Source of the DNA: Mnemiopsis leidyi
Taxonomy: Eukaryota > Ctenophora > Tentaculata > Lobata > Bolinopsidae
Assembly: GCA_000226015.1 (NCBI GenBank)
Contig: JH154101.1
Location: 43,874-103,197, forward strand
DNA: 59,324 nt
Direction of reading: 5' to 3'
Under the pieces are notes generated by a model. That model ran no database searches. It was given only the letters and a program-made list of their open reading frames with translations, and was not told where the DNA came from. Of this stretch, positions 1-13,030 are shown one piece after another; position 1 is the stretch's first letter; each line of letters opens with the position of its first letter. The position numbers and the translations under genes were made by a program.

Positions 1-165
1 ATGAATCATAACCCCCGCCGCTAGTCGTCTTCCAGCCCCTCATATCATGAGTGTATGAATCATAACCCCCGCCGCTAGTCGTCTTCCAGCCCCTCATATC
101 ATGAGTGTATGAATCATAACCCCACCGCTAGTCGTCTTCCAGCCCCTCATATCATGAGTGTATGA
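1..165. repeat. 54-bp tandem repeat, three copies
   Basis: Three head-to-tail copies begin at 1, 55 and 109. Each starts ATGAATCATAACCCC and ends CATATCATGAGTGT. The third copy lacks three bases in the C-rich part. The array may extend left of the window. It shows no coding potential. Confidence 0.9.
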
Positions 166-694
166 ATTACAAACCTCTGCCACCTCTGGAACATAAACAA
201 AACCAGCAAAGGGGAACTGGTTAGAGCTATCTCAGAAATGTGCCTTAAACAAATTCAGCACGATTCAGCCTCGAAGATCACCTAGCAGGACCGTTAGCAA
301 AATGCGGTGGTAGATTCTCGCAGTAGTTACTTCACCATTTCGGAAGGGCTTTTCGACGCTTGACTCTAAAAGGGTTCTGGGAGTCCTCTGGTGAAGGATC
401 ACTATGACAGATATCCTTCAGGACATCATCGATCCACTGGGCCTTAACATTGTTATGTCCTTTGGAAGTACCAGCCTAGCGAACCCCTAGTCTGCTGGGC
501 TTTCGGTACACTCCTGCAATCCACCCCTGGAGACGTTAGAAACAAGGCTGACATAGCCTTCTTGTTAATTCGAGAAGATAAAAGTGGGTGCCAACCGACA
601 AAAATGTAACTTACCGTTACTGTTGCTAATTTAATATGGTACTGATCGTAAGCTTTACTGTTGCTATGTTACTATTGACTGGTAACGTTTTCAG
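166..694. other. no gene seen; probably 5' intron of TXNDC9
   Basis: No convincing exon is visible. The first visible TXNDC9 exon is entered through an acceptor ending at 694, so at least the 3' part is probably intron. The N-terminal coding exon was not found here and is presumably upstream of the window. Confidence 0.4.
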
Positions 695-2811
695 GAGTTG
701 GCTAAACTGGATAAGATGGACGAAGACGATTTAGAAGCCATCAGAGAGAGAAGACTCAAACAGATGCAGAAAGCTCAGGTTACTTGGGAATTTTAATTAC
801 CAATTAGTCTTAATTACTTTGTCTTTTATCTTAATATAAGTCCTTCGTTACTTACTGTTTATAATATAAAATAACAATAATAGACCTATAATATAAAATG
901 GATAGGGAAACGGAATAAAAAGTATAGGCATAGGGTAAACGGCATAAAAAGTATAAAGGATGGGTCAAACCAGGGATCCTCCCTCCCGGTGGATTGCGAT
1001 GGGGAAAGTTAGGTAGATGAGCCTGCTTCAGTGTACCGAGTGTACCATCCTTAACCCCACGTGATTTTTTATCAAATCTTTTCAAATGCTATTAAACAGA
1101 TATAGTGAGCAACTTTGGGAAACTCCCAAGGTCGATAAATCGACCTCCTCAGTATAACTGACCTCCTCTGTATAACTGAGGCACTTAAAACTAGAATCAT
1201 TCTCCTCAATTGTATTAAGATGTAAGGCTGTGAAATATGGGGCTTAAAAACTTACATAAATAAGCAATTTTCCAAATTTTGAAGATGTATAAGTTTTCCT
1301 GTTGAATCCCCGAGGTCGAAATATCGACCTCGCGATATTTCGAAAACCAAAAGCATTTAGACAAAAAGCTTTCAGACTTTTCTTATTTGGACCAATACAA
1401 GTTGATTTAGGGGGTAAATTTGAAAATTCATTCTCGGGGGTGTAGGGTTTAATCGAACTATGCCTGTATCAACATGCACAAAGCACCACTATTTAACACA
1501 CTCAAAATATATGTAACGAAATATGATGTCACTCAGGAGAAGAAACAAGAGTACAAGAACCTTGGTCACGGTACATACGACACAATAACCAACGAGAAGG
1601 AGTTTTTCGAGATCAGCAAGAAAAGTGACAGAGTAGTCTGTCTCTTCTACATTGACACTTCATTCAGGTTAGCTTTATAACAGATACTTTATAACAGATA
1701 CTTTTATCAACAATTTTATCATCTTTACCGTGCTGGTATCGTCTTTAAAAGACAAATTTATTTACTAAGTGGTGAGCTTTGAAGAGATAAAACTGTCAAA
1801 AAACTGTTCCACGCTTCACTAAGTTGTACTCAAGTGTAATTCCTGGACTGCTGAATAATACTGCGTGTATATTTCAGATGTAAGATAGTTGACAAGCACA
1901 TGGCACAATTGTGTGAGAAACACTATGAAGCACGTTTTATTCGACTGAACGCTGAAAAATCGCCCTTCCTGACTGAGCGACTGAAGATCAAGGTCATGCC
2001 CACCATTCTGATGACCAAGGACGCTGTTGTTTGCGACCGGTAAGTTTCGTCGCTTTTCACAAAGTTCATTTTACAATAGGAACTGCAGTTACAAATGTTT
2101 TTGATTCTGACACTAGTTTTGAAGTGTCGTCCAATTTCTTCACGGAGTGTGCTAATGGATAAAAATTATACTTTGACGCTTTTTTTCAGCATCCAATTCA
2201 CATTTGAATTAATGATGCAATGTATAGCTTTGTTAACTCGAAATCGCTTGGATGTTTGTAACATGCATCAAGCTGGCGTTACCGTTACTTTACTATTTGA
2301 ACATTGCATGTTTAACGGATTACTTAACACACTGATCATTTTACTCAGTTAACTTCTCTCTTGAATTGGGACGTTACACATTATTTCCGCAACAACTGTT
2401 ACTGAGTCATTGTGATCTGAAATAAAATTTTTCGCAAATTGTAAAGCTGATTTCTACACAGGATTGTAGGGTTTGATGATTTGGGTAACAGCGACAATTT
2501 CCCAACCTCTCTACTCGAATGGAGAATTGCTCAGAGCAAAGTTATCAACTACTCAGGTACGAACCCTTGTTGTGTTTACTAATAGCTACACTTATAGGTT
2601 TAGAACAAATTCTGGGTAATTAGGTACATCCGCGTTTCAATTACTCAGACTTAACCTTCGCCTTTTTTCTCTAACAACAGTAGTAATATAAATATTTTCA
2701 GGAGATTTAAGCCGACCACCCGTTGAGGAAGTCAAGGAAAAGAAGATGGTGAAGATTCAGCGTAATCTGCGGCAGGAAGAATACAGCTCAGATTCCGAAC
2801 TCGATGATTAG
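695..2811 (+). CDS. TXNDC9: TXNDC9 / phosducin-like protein 3, 5'-partial
   Basis: Five coding exons: 695-778, 1537-1667, 1878-2039, 2462-2556 and 2702-2811 (TAG stop), all with GT-AG introns and continuous phase. The first carries [17 protein letters not shown], the conserved N-terminal helix of thioredoxin domain-containing protein 9. The next three encode the thioredoxin fold ([38 protein letters not shown], then a [14 protein letters not shown] segment). The last gives an acidic Ser/Asp tail ending ELDD. The usual thioredoxin CxxC is absent, as expected in this family, and only a single Cys follows TSFR. Known role of the family: a cofactor of the CCT/TRiC chaperonin that modulates actin and tubulin folding in the cytosol. 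The start exon lies upstream. Identification is firm; exon edges are by eye. Confidence 0.9.
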
Positions 2812-3699
2812 ACTCGATGATTAATGAGACTTTTGATAATGTCTGATGCTGGATTTCAGGGAATTTTTTTGAAAGCAATCTAGACAGCATTATTATCTGT
2901 TCTACACTTTCTTTTTGAATTCGCCTGCTCATGCATAAAACTTGAAAATTAATCAAAATCCGTGCAATTCATTGAACCAAGTTTTCAAGACATATCGACA
3001 TGAATTTGCTGTCTAGATTTTACATTAAAGTACTCTTTTGATATGATAATCTGTCGTGTAAATAGTGTTGTACTACCATTTTATTTGTATGTACAGGAAT
3101 TGTTTTGTACGCCTTCCCAACACAGCCGTGCTTATCAACCGAATTACAAGTGTTCTCGGTTACACTCGAAAACGTTGGAAGTGGAACGCGCGTGTGTTTG
3201 GACGCATAACAAAGCTTTGTTGTGCGCTAAAAGTACGTTATTTCCCGCGCGCATTTGGAAGTCTGTTAAATTTGAAGCTTTTCTTTTGATAAGATGTCGA
3301 TTTACAATTAAATTGTACAGCAAGCGCACCCTGAACCCTTATTCAACCCTCATTCGAATGTTGTTCAAAGTAACTGTGAACATAGGACGTTAAAACTAGC
3401 CCAACGTTGCGGCCTATTTTTAAATTCGAATAATAGAAGCAGGCACGACAACGTCAGGCAAAAATTAAATCCGCAATGTTCTACAGTAAATTAATTCTAA
3501 AAGGACACAATTTTTCAGCAGCAATTTACAAAATTCAGCAACGAGAGGAGCAACCACGGTTTTTCATGGTCAGCTTGAAGGTAGGAGTGAATTCAGCCGT
3601 AGACCTAGCTGTAGACTTTATAAGTCCGGGAGCACTGAGGACATCCCAATAGATTATACTGTGTGACCGCTTCCTTATCTCTCTTGTAGTCTCGAATTA
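2812..3699. other. TXNDC9 3' flank; no gene seen
   Basis: Holds the presumed 3' UTR (an ATTAAA-like signal near 3022) and non-coding sequence. Around 3170-3265 there is an imperfect palindrome centred on AACAAAGCTTTGTT. This explains why open frames on both strands there translate to similar peptides. No real coding region is supported. Confidence 0.5.
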
Positions 3700-3705
3700 A
3701 ATTAC

Positions 3706-4618
3706 TAGAATGTGTCGCCTATCAGCCCACGGTTACCCTCCTCATTTAACCCTCGATCACAGTTTCTCGGTCATTTAGCTGGTAACAGGACTGTTGTCCA
3801 AAGCGGACTCTTGTCCGAATCTGTGTTCCGAAAAAAGCGGACTGTTGTCCGAAAATTCTCACGTGTCTCAATTACTTTTGGTTGTGTATATATGGTTCGC
3901 TTTCATGTGCTGAATGACAAAGGAAGGTTCTGTATCATGTAGAGCATGTCGTAAGGCGATGGCTGAACTACCTTTCATTGTCTTATGTTCCCTGTATTGT
4001 ATTGAATGATGTGAGTCTGTCATGCTCGTTATAGTCTAATGGATCGCAGGTCTCGAATCACCGAAATTGCAGTTAGCGTTCTCCGATATACCCAATCAAA
4101 AAATGATCTCTGCGTATATAAACTTTGTACAGTGTACAGGCTCAGATTTGCTTCCTGACCCGGCGAATCAGAGGATCTCTAGAATTTAACGGCTCATAGA
4201 CATATCCTCATTCGGACAAGCGTCCGGTTCACATGGCCTCTAATGGACGTCGAGGCTAAATGTGTGTTTCATGTCTTAACAAGCACTCATGCAGTTTGTG
4301 TTCGGACAAGAGTCCGCCAAAAGGACTGTTCTCCGAAAACCGAAAGCCATTTGACATGGTTATAGTAATGTAGTAAATCAAAACACAAATTCGGACGAGA
4401 GTCCGCCAAATGGACCTTTGTCCGAAAACCGAATTTTCGGTTTCGGACTAGAGTCCTAGAATCCATTTAGCTGAGTCAATTGAAGAAGACTGCATAGGCA
4501 AATGCCCCTTAGCACACTCCTCTAGAATTGACGGATCTGGGAATGTACCCCCGATCTTCTGCGAAGAACGTCGGGGTAGATACATGTACCACTAGGCGAC
4601 TAGAGATAACCGGCCTCT
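3706..4618 (-). mobile_element. tRNA-derived SINE copy interrupted by a DNA transposon
   Basis: 3706-3781 and 4464-4618 together make one copy of the SINE also seen at 9621 and 48160. It contains the CCCTCCTCATTTAACCCTC block and the tRNA-like end ATCTGGGAAT...CCCCCGATCTTCTGC. On the minus strand the tRNA-like head would be 5'. The copy is split at CATTTAGCTG by an insertion of about 680 bp that duplicates that target. Confidence 0.75.
3782..4463. mobile_element. non-autonomous DNA transposon rich in GGAC-N4-GTCC palindromes
   Basis: Insertion of about 682 bp inside the SINE, flanked by a 9-10 bp target duplication (CATTTAGCTG at 3772-3781 and 4464-4473). Both ends carry inverted forms of AGGACTnTnGTCC. 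The body holds many copies of the imperfect palindrome CGGACTCTTGTCCG, near 3791, 3807, 3838, 4213, 4303, 4390 and 4445. There is no transposase frame. The 9-10 bp duplication fits a MULE-like element better than hAT (8 bp), but the superfamily is not settled. Confidence 0.7.
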
Positions 4619-7600
4619 GCGTGGCTCTCTCTAGGCTCCTTTCAGATAGGAGTAGAGAAAAAACGATGAAGTCCCAAAGCAACCCAGAGAAGGACACATA
4701 TGCGTGCTTAGCAAGGTTCGGGCATTCTATGCTCACCTACCAGCGATATCGCCTTGGTACACTTATCAGGCGGACACATGTGTTGCGCGCCATAAGGCGC
4801 GGCGCGCTAAAAACTTCAATGAGTTGTGGCAATAAAACCTCGACAAGGTCTCCTCTTGCTAGTAATAGCGATTTATTTTCCAGACATACATTGGGGCTGT
4901 TCTTATCACAGTAAATCAGAATTATGTGGATTACTCAGAGTGGTGATAATTTCTTGACATTACAATTGAACTGTACGATCTTCAGTACCATATAACCCTG
5001 TATTTTAATTCCCTCATCTCATGGATGCGCACTTAATTAACGAACTGAAAATAAAACATCTCATTTCTACAATAAAAATAAATAAAACGCCTTAATTTTT
5101 CCTCCTAAAAGAACATCCTTCGGTTATTCTGGCTTTTCCTCCGGTAGACTGACAGAGAATTGTGTTACATGCGCTGCATAGTACAACTGTCTGTGCGTGG
5201 GAAAACACTGTCGTAATCTGAAATATGATTGGTCGTGTTAAAAGTGGTAGAGTTTGATTCACCAAAAATCGCGGGTATTAACTAATTCAAATTCCAACGA
5301 CATACTTTCAAAGATCAATCCATGTCGACCTAAGCTAACGAACAAAGACAGTGTTCTGTGTTCTAACTAAACTGATCTGTTTGACTAAAGACACGCGCAC
5401 ACAAATTCCATTTATCGTATTTAGTCAAAAATTTGGCTTAGTTTAGTTTAGTTTTTGTAGTTAGTTGTTTGATGAACAGTAAATTTGTATTTCAATTTTA
5501 ATACTTAGCTAGAACATGAAATAGAACCGATAATTATTAAAATCAGGCAGGTTTGAAGAAAAGAAAAGAATGAGCTAATATCTAATCACGTGACCGGATG
5601 ATCTTATCTGTTTCTCACACGTGATTCCACAAAACATGCAGGCGATACTGCTAGTTTAAAACTGTCATCTCATACGGTGATATTATGGTATCAGATATGA
5701 ATAAAGGAGATATCAGATATTGAGATTCTTATAGTAATGCCATTAGATATTTGGACTCCGTCCAAGAAGGAAATATTTTCACTGGCTATATAACAGACAG
5801 ATAGACATGGCTATATAACAGACAGATAGAAAGCCAAAATGAAGTCCAGATAGTTCGTTCAATGAACTTTGTTCGTGATTTTTGGCAATTGAGCTGTTTA
5901 TGATCTACCGTCTATTAGAAGTAAGTCTGCCAATCGAGGTAAAAGCAATTACCATATTAAAAGTATAACTCAAGTTATTATTTTATCACTCGTGTCTCGA
6001 CATAGCGTGCATTTCTGTGAGATGATAAGCAGTGTGTGTCGCATAAAAGAAATAAAATCAAGAAAATCACATTCAAATTCCAATATTGTTCCCTTCTCCG
6101 TAAATATGGCAACAACATAGCCGCACAATACATTCTACACATACAAGGTGCCAAAAGTATACACTAAGTTTATTATCATAAATATAAATCATTCGTTGTG
6201 AGCGGTTCTGATATTGGATCATATGCGGCAACAGGGTAATTTGCTATGGATTGTCTTGCCATGTCAAGTCTGATCACATGTTTGGAGAAGGCAGACTGGG
6301 GTGTGCATAAGCCAACGTCCTTATTTCTCAAGGACAAACAATAGTAGCATAAAAACAAAAGTAGCATAAAAAACAAAAGTAGCGTAAAAAAGCATGTTAT
6401 CCAGGTTGGTTCACAGAAAGCGTACAATACTCGGTCCCAGTGCAATATGCATGGATTTCCAACAACTACTATTTTACTTCGACCTACCTACATCATTCGA
6501 AAGGGTGACTTGGTCAAGATGGAAACGATTTTTTTACTTTTAGGCCTGAGTAAGGCGGTGAACTTGAATTGTAGGAGCCCAACGAGTCTCCCAGGGGTTC
6601 GAATCGTTTTGTGAGTGGCGTGGGTGAAATGTGTGCCGATGAAAATGTAACCCCGTATTAAGGATCACTTGAGGGGGCTGTGGATCACTTGAGTTGGTAG
6701 AAGACGAGGTGCATGCCGCGATGTGAAACGATGGCATAGTAGGTGGAGCCCTTGGCAGACACGTCAGCAGAAGTTAACAGGATTCTCCCGAACCCAAGGC
6801 AGCATTCATCTGTCCTCACAACACACGGAATAACAAAACGGTGTTCGGGCTTATTGCCCGGCCTCTGGTCATCTGATTCGCTCATATCTTTCTTCGCTCG
6901 TACTTTTTGAGCTATTTTTGCATAGCCCATTGAAATATGGGATACAATCACGGGACACAATAGCGGGAAACAATCCATTATATACTGCTACCAGACAATG
7001 TATCCGATCTATTGATTCTGTTAAGTTTCAAATGATAACTTCACCCAGGTCAACGTCATGCAATAGTTGAAAGAGGTCATTCACCTTTCAATTATTCAAA
7101 ATTTTGCCAATTTTTACCCCATCCCCCTCGAAAACCATTATTTCACCATATAAGGTATGAATTCCGATACGTGAACTCGGGTATTTCATTTTTACAGATA
7201 TGAGAACTGAGTTCAAGAAGCATGGGTGCAAAAAAGTTTTTTACTGGTAGGACAATTTCAAAAATTTCGGCCATAAGTATTTCTCGGTTGGAATCGATTT
7301 TTTGCGGCCATCCAATTTTTGACCGAAACATCAATTTCTAACCGCAACATCAGTTTCTAGCCGAAAAATAACATCGAAATGTAATCTGAAATATCAGTTT
7401 TAACCTAAAAATCATTATCTGACCGAAACAGCAGTTTCTAACAGTAAAATCGCATCGGTTTCTACTTTTCTAGACAAAAAAATTAGTTCCGAACCGCAAA
7501 ATAACGTCTAATTCTAGACGAAAGCCACAGTTTCAACCGAAAAAACTCAAAATCGCAAAAATACTGTATTTGAAATTCGTTTGTCAGAAATTTTTTTTGC

Positions 7601-9620
7601 AGTGGTGTCAAGAAGATTGGCCAAATCGGAAATATTCTCGACTAATTTGCTTGCTTACTTTAACGTGTCCTTGAGTAAGCCCGTATTACGAATCGAATTA
7701 ACGCTAACATCCAAAAGCAATTGATCCCTATCAGAACTGCAAGGCTGCTGGATCAGTTAAGACAAATCTCCATTTTGACCGATTTGCTATATGTCTTACC
7801 TCGTAGATTTTAAATTCGACTCTCAAACACTGGACATACTAAAACTTTATCTTTTAAAAAGATTTCGTATCTCGTCAAATTTAATTTTAATCTAATATCA
7901 ACTTTGCTTAAAAATAAAGAATTACGAACCTTGTAACATCCAGGGCATTTGACGTCCATGAAGTAAGAGTTAGGCGACTGTACCAATCTCTTCAATTTGT
8001 GGGACCTTTTCTCCTCCTCTGCGCTGGGGTGCAATAAGTCCTTTGATAAGGGCATGGTTCACTAACACTAAAGGGTTGAGTTAAAAGTTATTGTTATAGT
8101 AAAAATTGACAAGACCCAACATTGTTTAATAACGAGAGGAACAGAGAGAGATTTTTAGGGACACGTCGCAAATTTTGACCAATTAAAAGCTTGAAAACAG
8201 TGTTTGATTAAAATTGTTGACCTCTTGCCCTTCCCTAAATACTTTAAAACTCGATTCTTATGAATAAATAATTTTGGACAATTAATAATGATGCCAGCAT
8301 CTTCATCATCACACCTTATCTCTAAAAATCGTCTACAAAATCATATTCACTTTCATCAAAAAGCAAACATATAAGTTAAATGAACCTAAAAATGCAAAGC
8401 AAGTTACACTTGTTATGCTTAATCTTGTTCTCTCTCTCATTTTTTACAATTAAGCCTAGACAAGTGTATTGTGATTGAAATTTCAAAATTATCATGGTTA
8501 AATGGTCAAAGATTGGAACTGTGTCAAGATTTTAACATTGCTGTGGTCAAATGGCCAAAAATTTCGACTATGACCATTGTCAAGATGGCATCATGACTTT
8601 GGTCAAATATTCAAAAACTATGATCAAAATTCCAAGATTTTTAAGGTCATATGGTCAGAATATTTTACCGTGGTAAATACCATATTATTTTCCATGTGTC
8701 AGACTAGAAGCCTCATTAAATTATGTATAAATCCATTGTGTATTGCTGTGTAAAATTTGATTTTTATTTATTTATTTAATTGCTACATAAGTACATATTA
8801 CAGTGTGGGTGAAGTATAAAGTTGCTAGGCATCTGAACTCATATACATAGTCTAATGTTTGTGTCAGTTAAGTTGCCTAGGCCAGATGTGTCACCGACCC
8901 ACTAGCAGCTAAATACATCAATAGAATCCACTAACTTTATGAATCTATTACACCCTTTTGCTATTATTTTCACAGTTTTAGACGTATTACCTCACACTTT
9001 TGAATTTTGAATTTGAATATTAATTATTGATATTATTTCCACAGGTGTGCCTTATTACTTCACACTTTCTGCAAATCAGTGATACCAGAGAAAGTCATTT
9101 TCTCTTGTTATTGCTAGCAACTGCCGCAATTTTTACTTGGTAAATGATAACATTACATAATTCATAAGTTCAAAGTAACAAAATGTTTTCAACTTGGTCT
9201 CTGCCCTTGATAAAAACATATTGGCTTCAATGAATAATGAGATTTTCCCCACTCCCTACGCTGTAGGCAGAAATCATGTTACTTCACACTTATTTGTTAT
9301 GTAACCCAGAATTGCAGCTGCTTTCATTGTATCAGATGACCGCTGAATTTCCTGTATCATGCGATCTCTTATTGATACTACAATTCACGGAATGAGGAAT
9401 CAAAGATGCAATCACTAACCAAACTTAATTTCGGTTAATTTTCATTGTTCTGCACGTGAGAATACGCATGCGAGAATTAATGCAGCTGTTAGATTCATTA
9501 TTCAAAACTCTATGCTGCCACGAAATGTTTGAACAGAACGGCAGGTTCTTTTCATTGTTTATTTCATATAGCTTGAGTCTGCATGACGTTGTCATTTGTG
9601 ATATCGTTATTGTTATTTGT
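4619..9620. other. about 5 kb with no gene seen
   Basis: No frame here shows recognisable protein or consistent splice signals. Minor structure: a duplicated GGCTATATAACAGACAGATAG (5788-5834); a degenerate run of roughly 20-25 bp units of the type ACCGAAACATCAGTTTCTA at about 7320-7520; and a region at about 8500-8690 with repeated TGGTCAAA/GACCA words, similar to words near 24060 and 30720. Probably old repeats. Confidence 0.5.
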
Positions 9621-9883
9621 TACACTTGTACCCAGGCTTATACAGTTATACTGAAGGGGCTCCTGTAAGATTCTAGATCTTTTAATGGAGACCCTCCTCA
9701 TTCATCCCTCAATCACGGTTTCCCTGGTCATTATGCTGAGTCAACCAAAGAAGATTGCATAGGTAAATGCCCTTAGTGCACTCCTCAAGGACTGGTGGAT
9801 CTGGGAATCGAACCCCCGATCTTCTGCATAGAAAGTCGGGGTAGCTAACACTAAACCACCAACCCCCACTACACCACCAACTC
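9621..9883 (-). mobile_element. tRNA-derived SINE copy
   Basis: Full-length relative of the 48160 copy. It runs from TACACTTGTACCCAGGCTT to the tRNA-like head with B-box complement (GGGAATCGAACCC) and the A-box side. The head reads 5' on the minus strand. Several substitutions relative to other copies show it is not recent. Confidence 0.8.
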
Positions 9884-11200
9884 CTCTGTACCAACCCCTA
9901 CACGTATACATTGCATAATTTGAAGAATATTCTGCATCTGAAACATATCATATTCGTGTACTGATTGGACACTTTCTGACCTAATATTCCATTACATCCT
10001 GAATTGTGCTGTCGACCTTCAACCCTTGTTGTGTATTTTTAATGCACGTGCACCCAAAAATCAAAACACTATTGCCATTTGGAAAAATACAGGAGAAAAT
10101 CCAGATTACCATGGTCATATTCAAGTTTCGGCGATTATGTCTCGGTCTTGGACGAGATTTTAGCAGGGATTTTTCCAAAATTCTCTCGACTTTTGAACCT
10201 GAATTGGACGAGCAAATTCACAAAGTTTTAATGCAACAGGTAGTTAGTATTGGTAGTAGTCACTACTAATTACTGTCAATTTCAACTTTTATATCAACTT
10301 TTATATCAACTTGTATTCTAAAACGTTTTAATTAATGTACAACACTGTTTCATTTTGTAATAAAAATTATTGGAAAACAAATCATCCCGGTCCTGGCCTG
10401 GATGAAGCTAAATACCGGTTCTGGTACCTGCCGGGATGGATGTTGTCCCAGCCGGGACGAAATTTCGATCCCGGTCGACTAATGCTATTCCCCTCCCTTG
10501 CATTAACATCAGGTCAGAACTATTAGAGCCTCTCTCTTATCATATATTCATATATGCCTAAGCCGGAAAACCATGATTGAGGGTTTAATGAAGAAGGTCT
10601 CTGTTTAAGAACCAAAAATCTTCCAGGGGCCCCTTCTACATAACTATAAGAGCCTAGGTAGATAAATAAGTAAATAAATAAATAAAAAATCAAAATTTAC
10701 GCAGCAATACACTGTGGGGGGAATATATAATTTAATGGCGCCTCTAAGCTGTGAAGAATGTGTTAAATCAGATTTTCTCTGTTGGCAGTATACCCTAGTA
10801 AGACCTAAATCATTTGTAACATGATAATTAATCAGTAGGTAACAAGCTAAGAATAGATTATGATACAGTGAAACCAGGGGAAGGCCCGGTCAATTGAAGG
10901 ACACCGTAAATAGATGATATAGGTACAGTGGATAGAAGATATACTGTATGGAGATATATTGGGGAAAAGGAAGACGGCCTGGTAAATCAATGGACACGGT
11001 AAATTGGGGCATGGTAAATCATATCTAGCAAGGGCTCAAGGGACAGACATGGTGATGATATTGTATTGTATTTGATGCATTGTATTTCAGGAGCTCCCAT
11101 TCATGACACAATGCATGAGCTATCACGTTTCATATGGTAACGAGTTACACTCAGTGCAGAACTTGCTAGATATAGGTGTGCAGACTGTTCATCTGATCTG
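9884..11200. other. no gene seen; reversed SINE fragment at 10556-10656
   Basis: 10556-10656 matches the middle of the same SINE in the opposite orientation (complement of the GAAGGGGCTCCTGGAAGAT block). Words such as GGCCCGGTCAATTGAAGGACACCGTAAAT at 10880-11020 suggest another old transposon end related to that near 37150. No coding sequence is supported. Confidence 0.5.
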
Positions 11201-11202
11201 CC

Positions 11203-11345
11203 TTGGTCTCTTCACATAGCCAATGCTGTCTCCAAGGCCAGGTCCAAGGCTTTCTGGATCCTGAGTGTACCTTCAAGACCAGCGAGATCACTGATGTGAC
11301 CCTCTACAAGTCCATTGTCCGCTCTAATGACATTACTGATTACGA
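11203..11345 (+). pseudogene. LINE (non-LTR) reverse transcriptase relic
   Basis: The frame from about 11215 gives ANAVSKARSKAFWIL. After a frame change near 11268 it gives FKTSEITDVTLYKSIVRSN. Together these resemble the block near the end of jockey/CR1-type reverse transcriptases (KARSKA..L..F.TRD...LLTLYKSLVRS). The frameshift and the lack of any flanking RT sequence make it a dead fragment. Confidence 0.6.
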
Positions 11346-11499
11346 TAATGTTGAAAATGTATAAAATATTGGCTACAATGAGCACATGGCAAAAGTAAGT
11401 CTAATCAAAATAACTTGTGGTCATTTCCCTTATAAATGTCGTAAAATTATAAATAAATTAGCACCATTAGCAAAGCTGCCGCTCCAAAATTTAATTGAA

Positions 11500-12280
11500 A
11501 ATCGGCCGTAATGCAAAGCTAAAGCAACTAGGAAACTCTTACCGAGCGCTGCGCGGCTCTTTAGACTTATAGAGTCCCTTCATACAGTACCCTCTCTACG
11601 GGGACCTCAAAGACTGAGATCACCCGGTAAGCCTTCTCAGCTTCAGGAGCTTTTGCGTCGCGCGTCCGTCCCAACTTTGTCGAGGTGTTACTTGTCGAGA
11701 TGTTACCCGACCCGCGCGCGGCTCGCAGTTTTCTGCTCTCCTCGTTCTAACGTTTCGTTAGAACGTTAGACGGATATCATCTCGTCAATCCCAACTTCAC
11801 GAGCTCGCAAAAGGATATATTCTTGCTAAGCCAACATTACAACACGTTGCATAGCCCTGCTGCCGCGAAGCGGCAGCCTCCGCGGCGCGCGGCCACGCTC
11901 CTGAAGAAGGGGGCGTGAAACAAAGCCAACATAGCCCTGTGGCTCGCGCTGCGCGCGCCCTATCAGGACGCTTTTGTGTCGTGCGTCCGCAGTCCGTCAT
12001 AATTTCGCGATAAGCTCGCGCAGGGATATACGTGTTTAGTATAGTAAAATAAATACTTGCTTGGCCAACATAGCATAGCCCTGTGGCTCGCGCTGCGCGC
12101 GCTTGTGCCCGCTCTATCGTGTATCGGTATTTTTTGAGTTTTGGCGTCACACGTCCGTCTTCAGTCCTAATATCGCACTAAGCTAAGCTTGCATAGGAAT
12201 ATGCAAGTTTGCACCAAGCTCAAGCATCAAGATATATACTTGCTAATTGAAAATTGCTCGCGCCCCAATATCCTCCGGAG
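11500..12280. repeat. GC-rich repeat region, partly duplicated
   Basis: GC content jumps well above the surroundings. The words AGCCCTGTGGCTCGCGCTGCGCGCGC occur at 11932-11958 and again about 143 bp later at 12075-12101. Each is followed by a TTTTG(T/A)GT..CG..CGTCCG word, and a partial third copy lies near 11835. Direct and inverted CGCGC blocks make it strongly foldable. No coding frame is credible. Confidence 0.55.
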
Positions 12281-13030
12281 GGTTAGACTTAGAACTTAAA
12301 CGTCAAATGTGGTCTCACATCCAAATGTAGAAGAGACTTCAGAGACAAGCTCAAAATCATGTTGAGGAAGGCCTACACCTGGATCTACACTAGCAAGCAG
12401 TGTTAACATTTAAGGTCGAGTAGATGACGATTAAGATATCGATAGGAAGGTACAAAATTTGGAATTCCAGAAAAATCCCCATATGTTGATTCTACCGCGT
12501 ATATATCAGTCGCAAAACGCAAAGAGTGCGTCCAGCCAGAAAAGACACATGAACAGAGATCAGTACTGAAATGATTTATTGCCACTCTTTCTAGGAATTT
12601 TTTGTGCAATTTATTCTTTTATGACTATTATTCTTAGGATGAAATGCTGAAAACAGGGATATTCTTAAAACCTTGTACTTTGCATGACATAGGTGCTCAT
12701 TATTAATGTAACTGTTGTTAAGCAATACTACTGATGAATTTGATTATAAAATTAAACCATTAATATTGGTGACAGGAAAGACTGGATAGACATCCTCTAT
12801 ATAAAATTTTAAATATATGAATATAAATATAAATATAAATAGGTATGAATTATAGGTATGTAGTAAGATTATAGTATAAAAGAGGGCTGAAACTACAATA
12901 CTGAAAAAGTTATAGAAACTTCATATGGGATTATAGGATGTTATCAATTCTTAATATTCTAGGGCAAATGTTTATGTGTGAAGTACAGAACGGACCTCAT
13001 TTTCGGATAACGGTTTACAGCTGATTAACA
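12281..13030. other. upstream region of the giant gene
   Basis: AT-rich sequence before the first coding exon at 13031, with a short AATATAAATATAAAT run near 12825. No gene is seen. The promoter and 5' UTR of the giant gene are expected here, but I cannot place a start site. Confidence 0.35.

Noticed and set aside
4528..4914. 128-residue open frame on the plus strand
   Set aside because: It overlaps the SINE head and unrelated sequence. No recognisable protein or splice context.
11797..12150. 117-residue Arg/Ala-rich frame on the minus strand
   Set aside because: The composition follows the GC-rich CGCG repeats. Internal repetition mirrors the DNA repeat rather than a protein domain.
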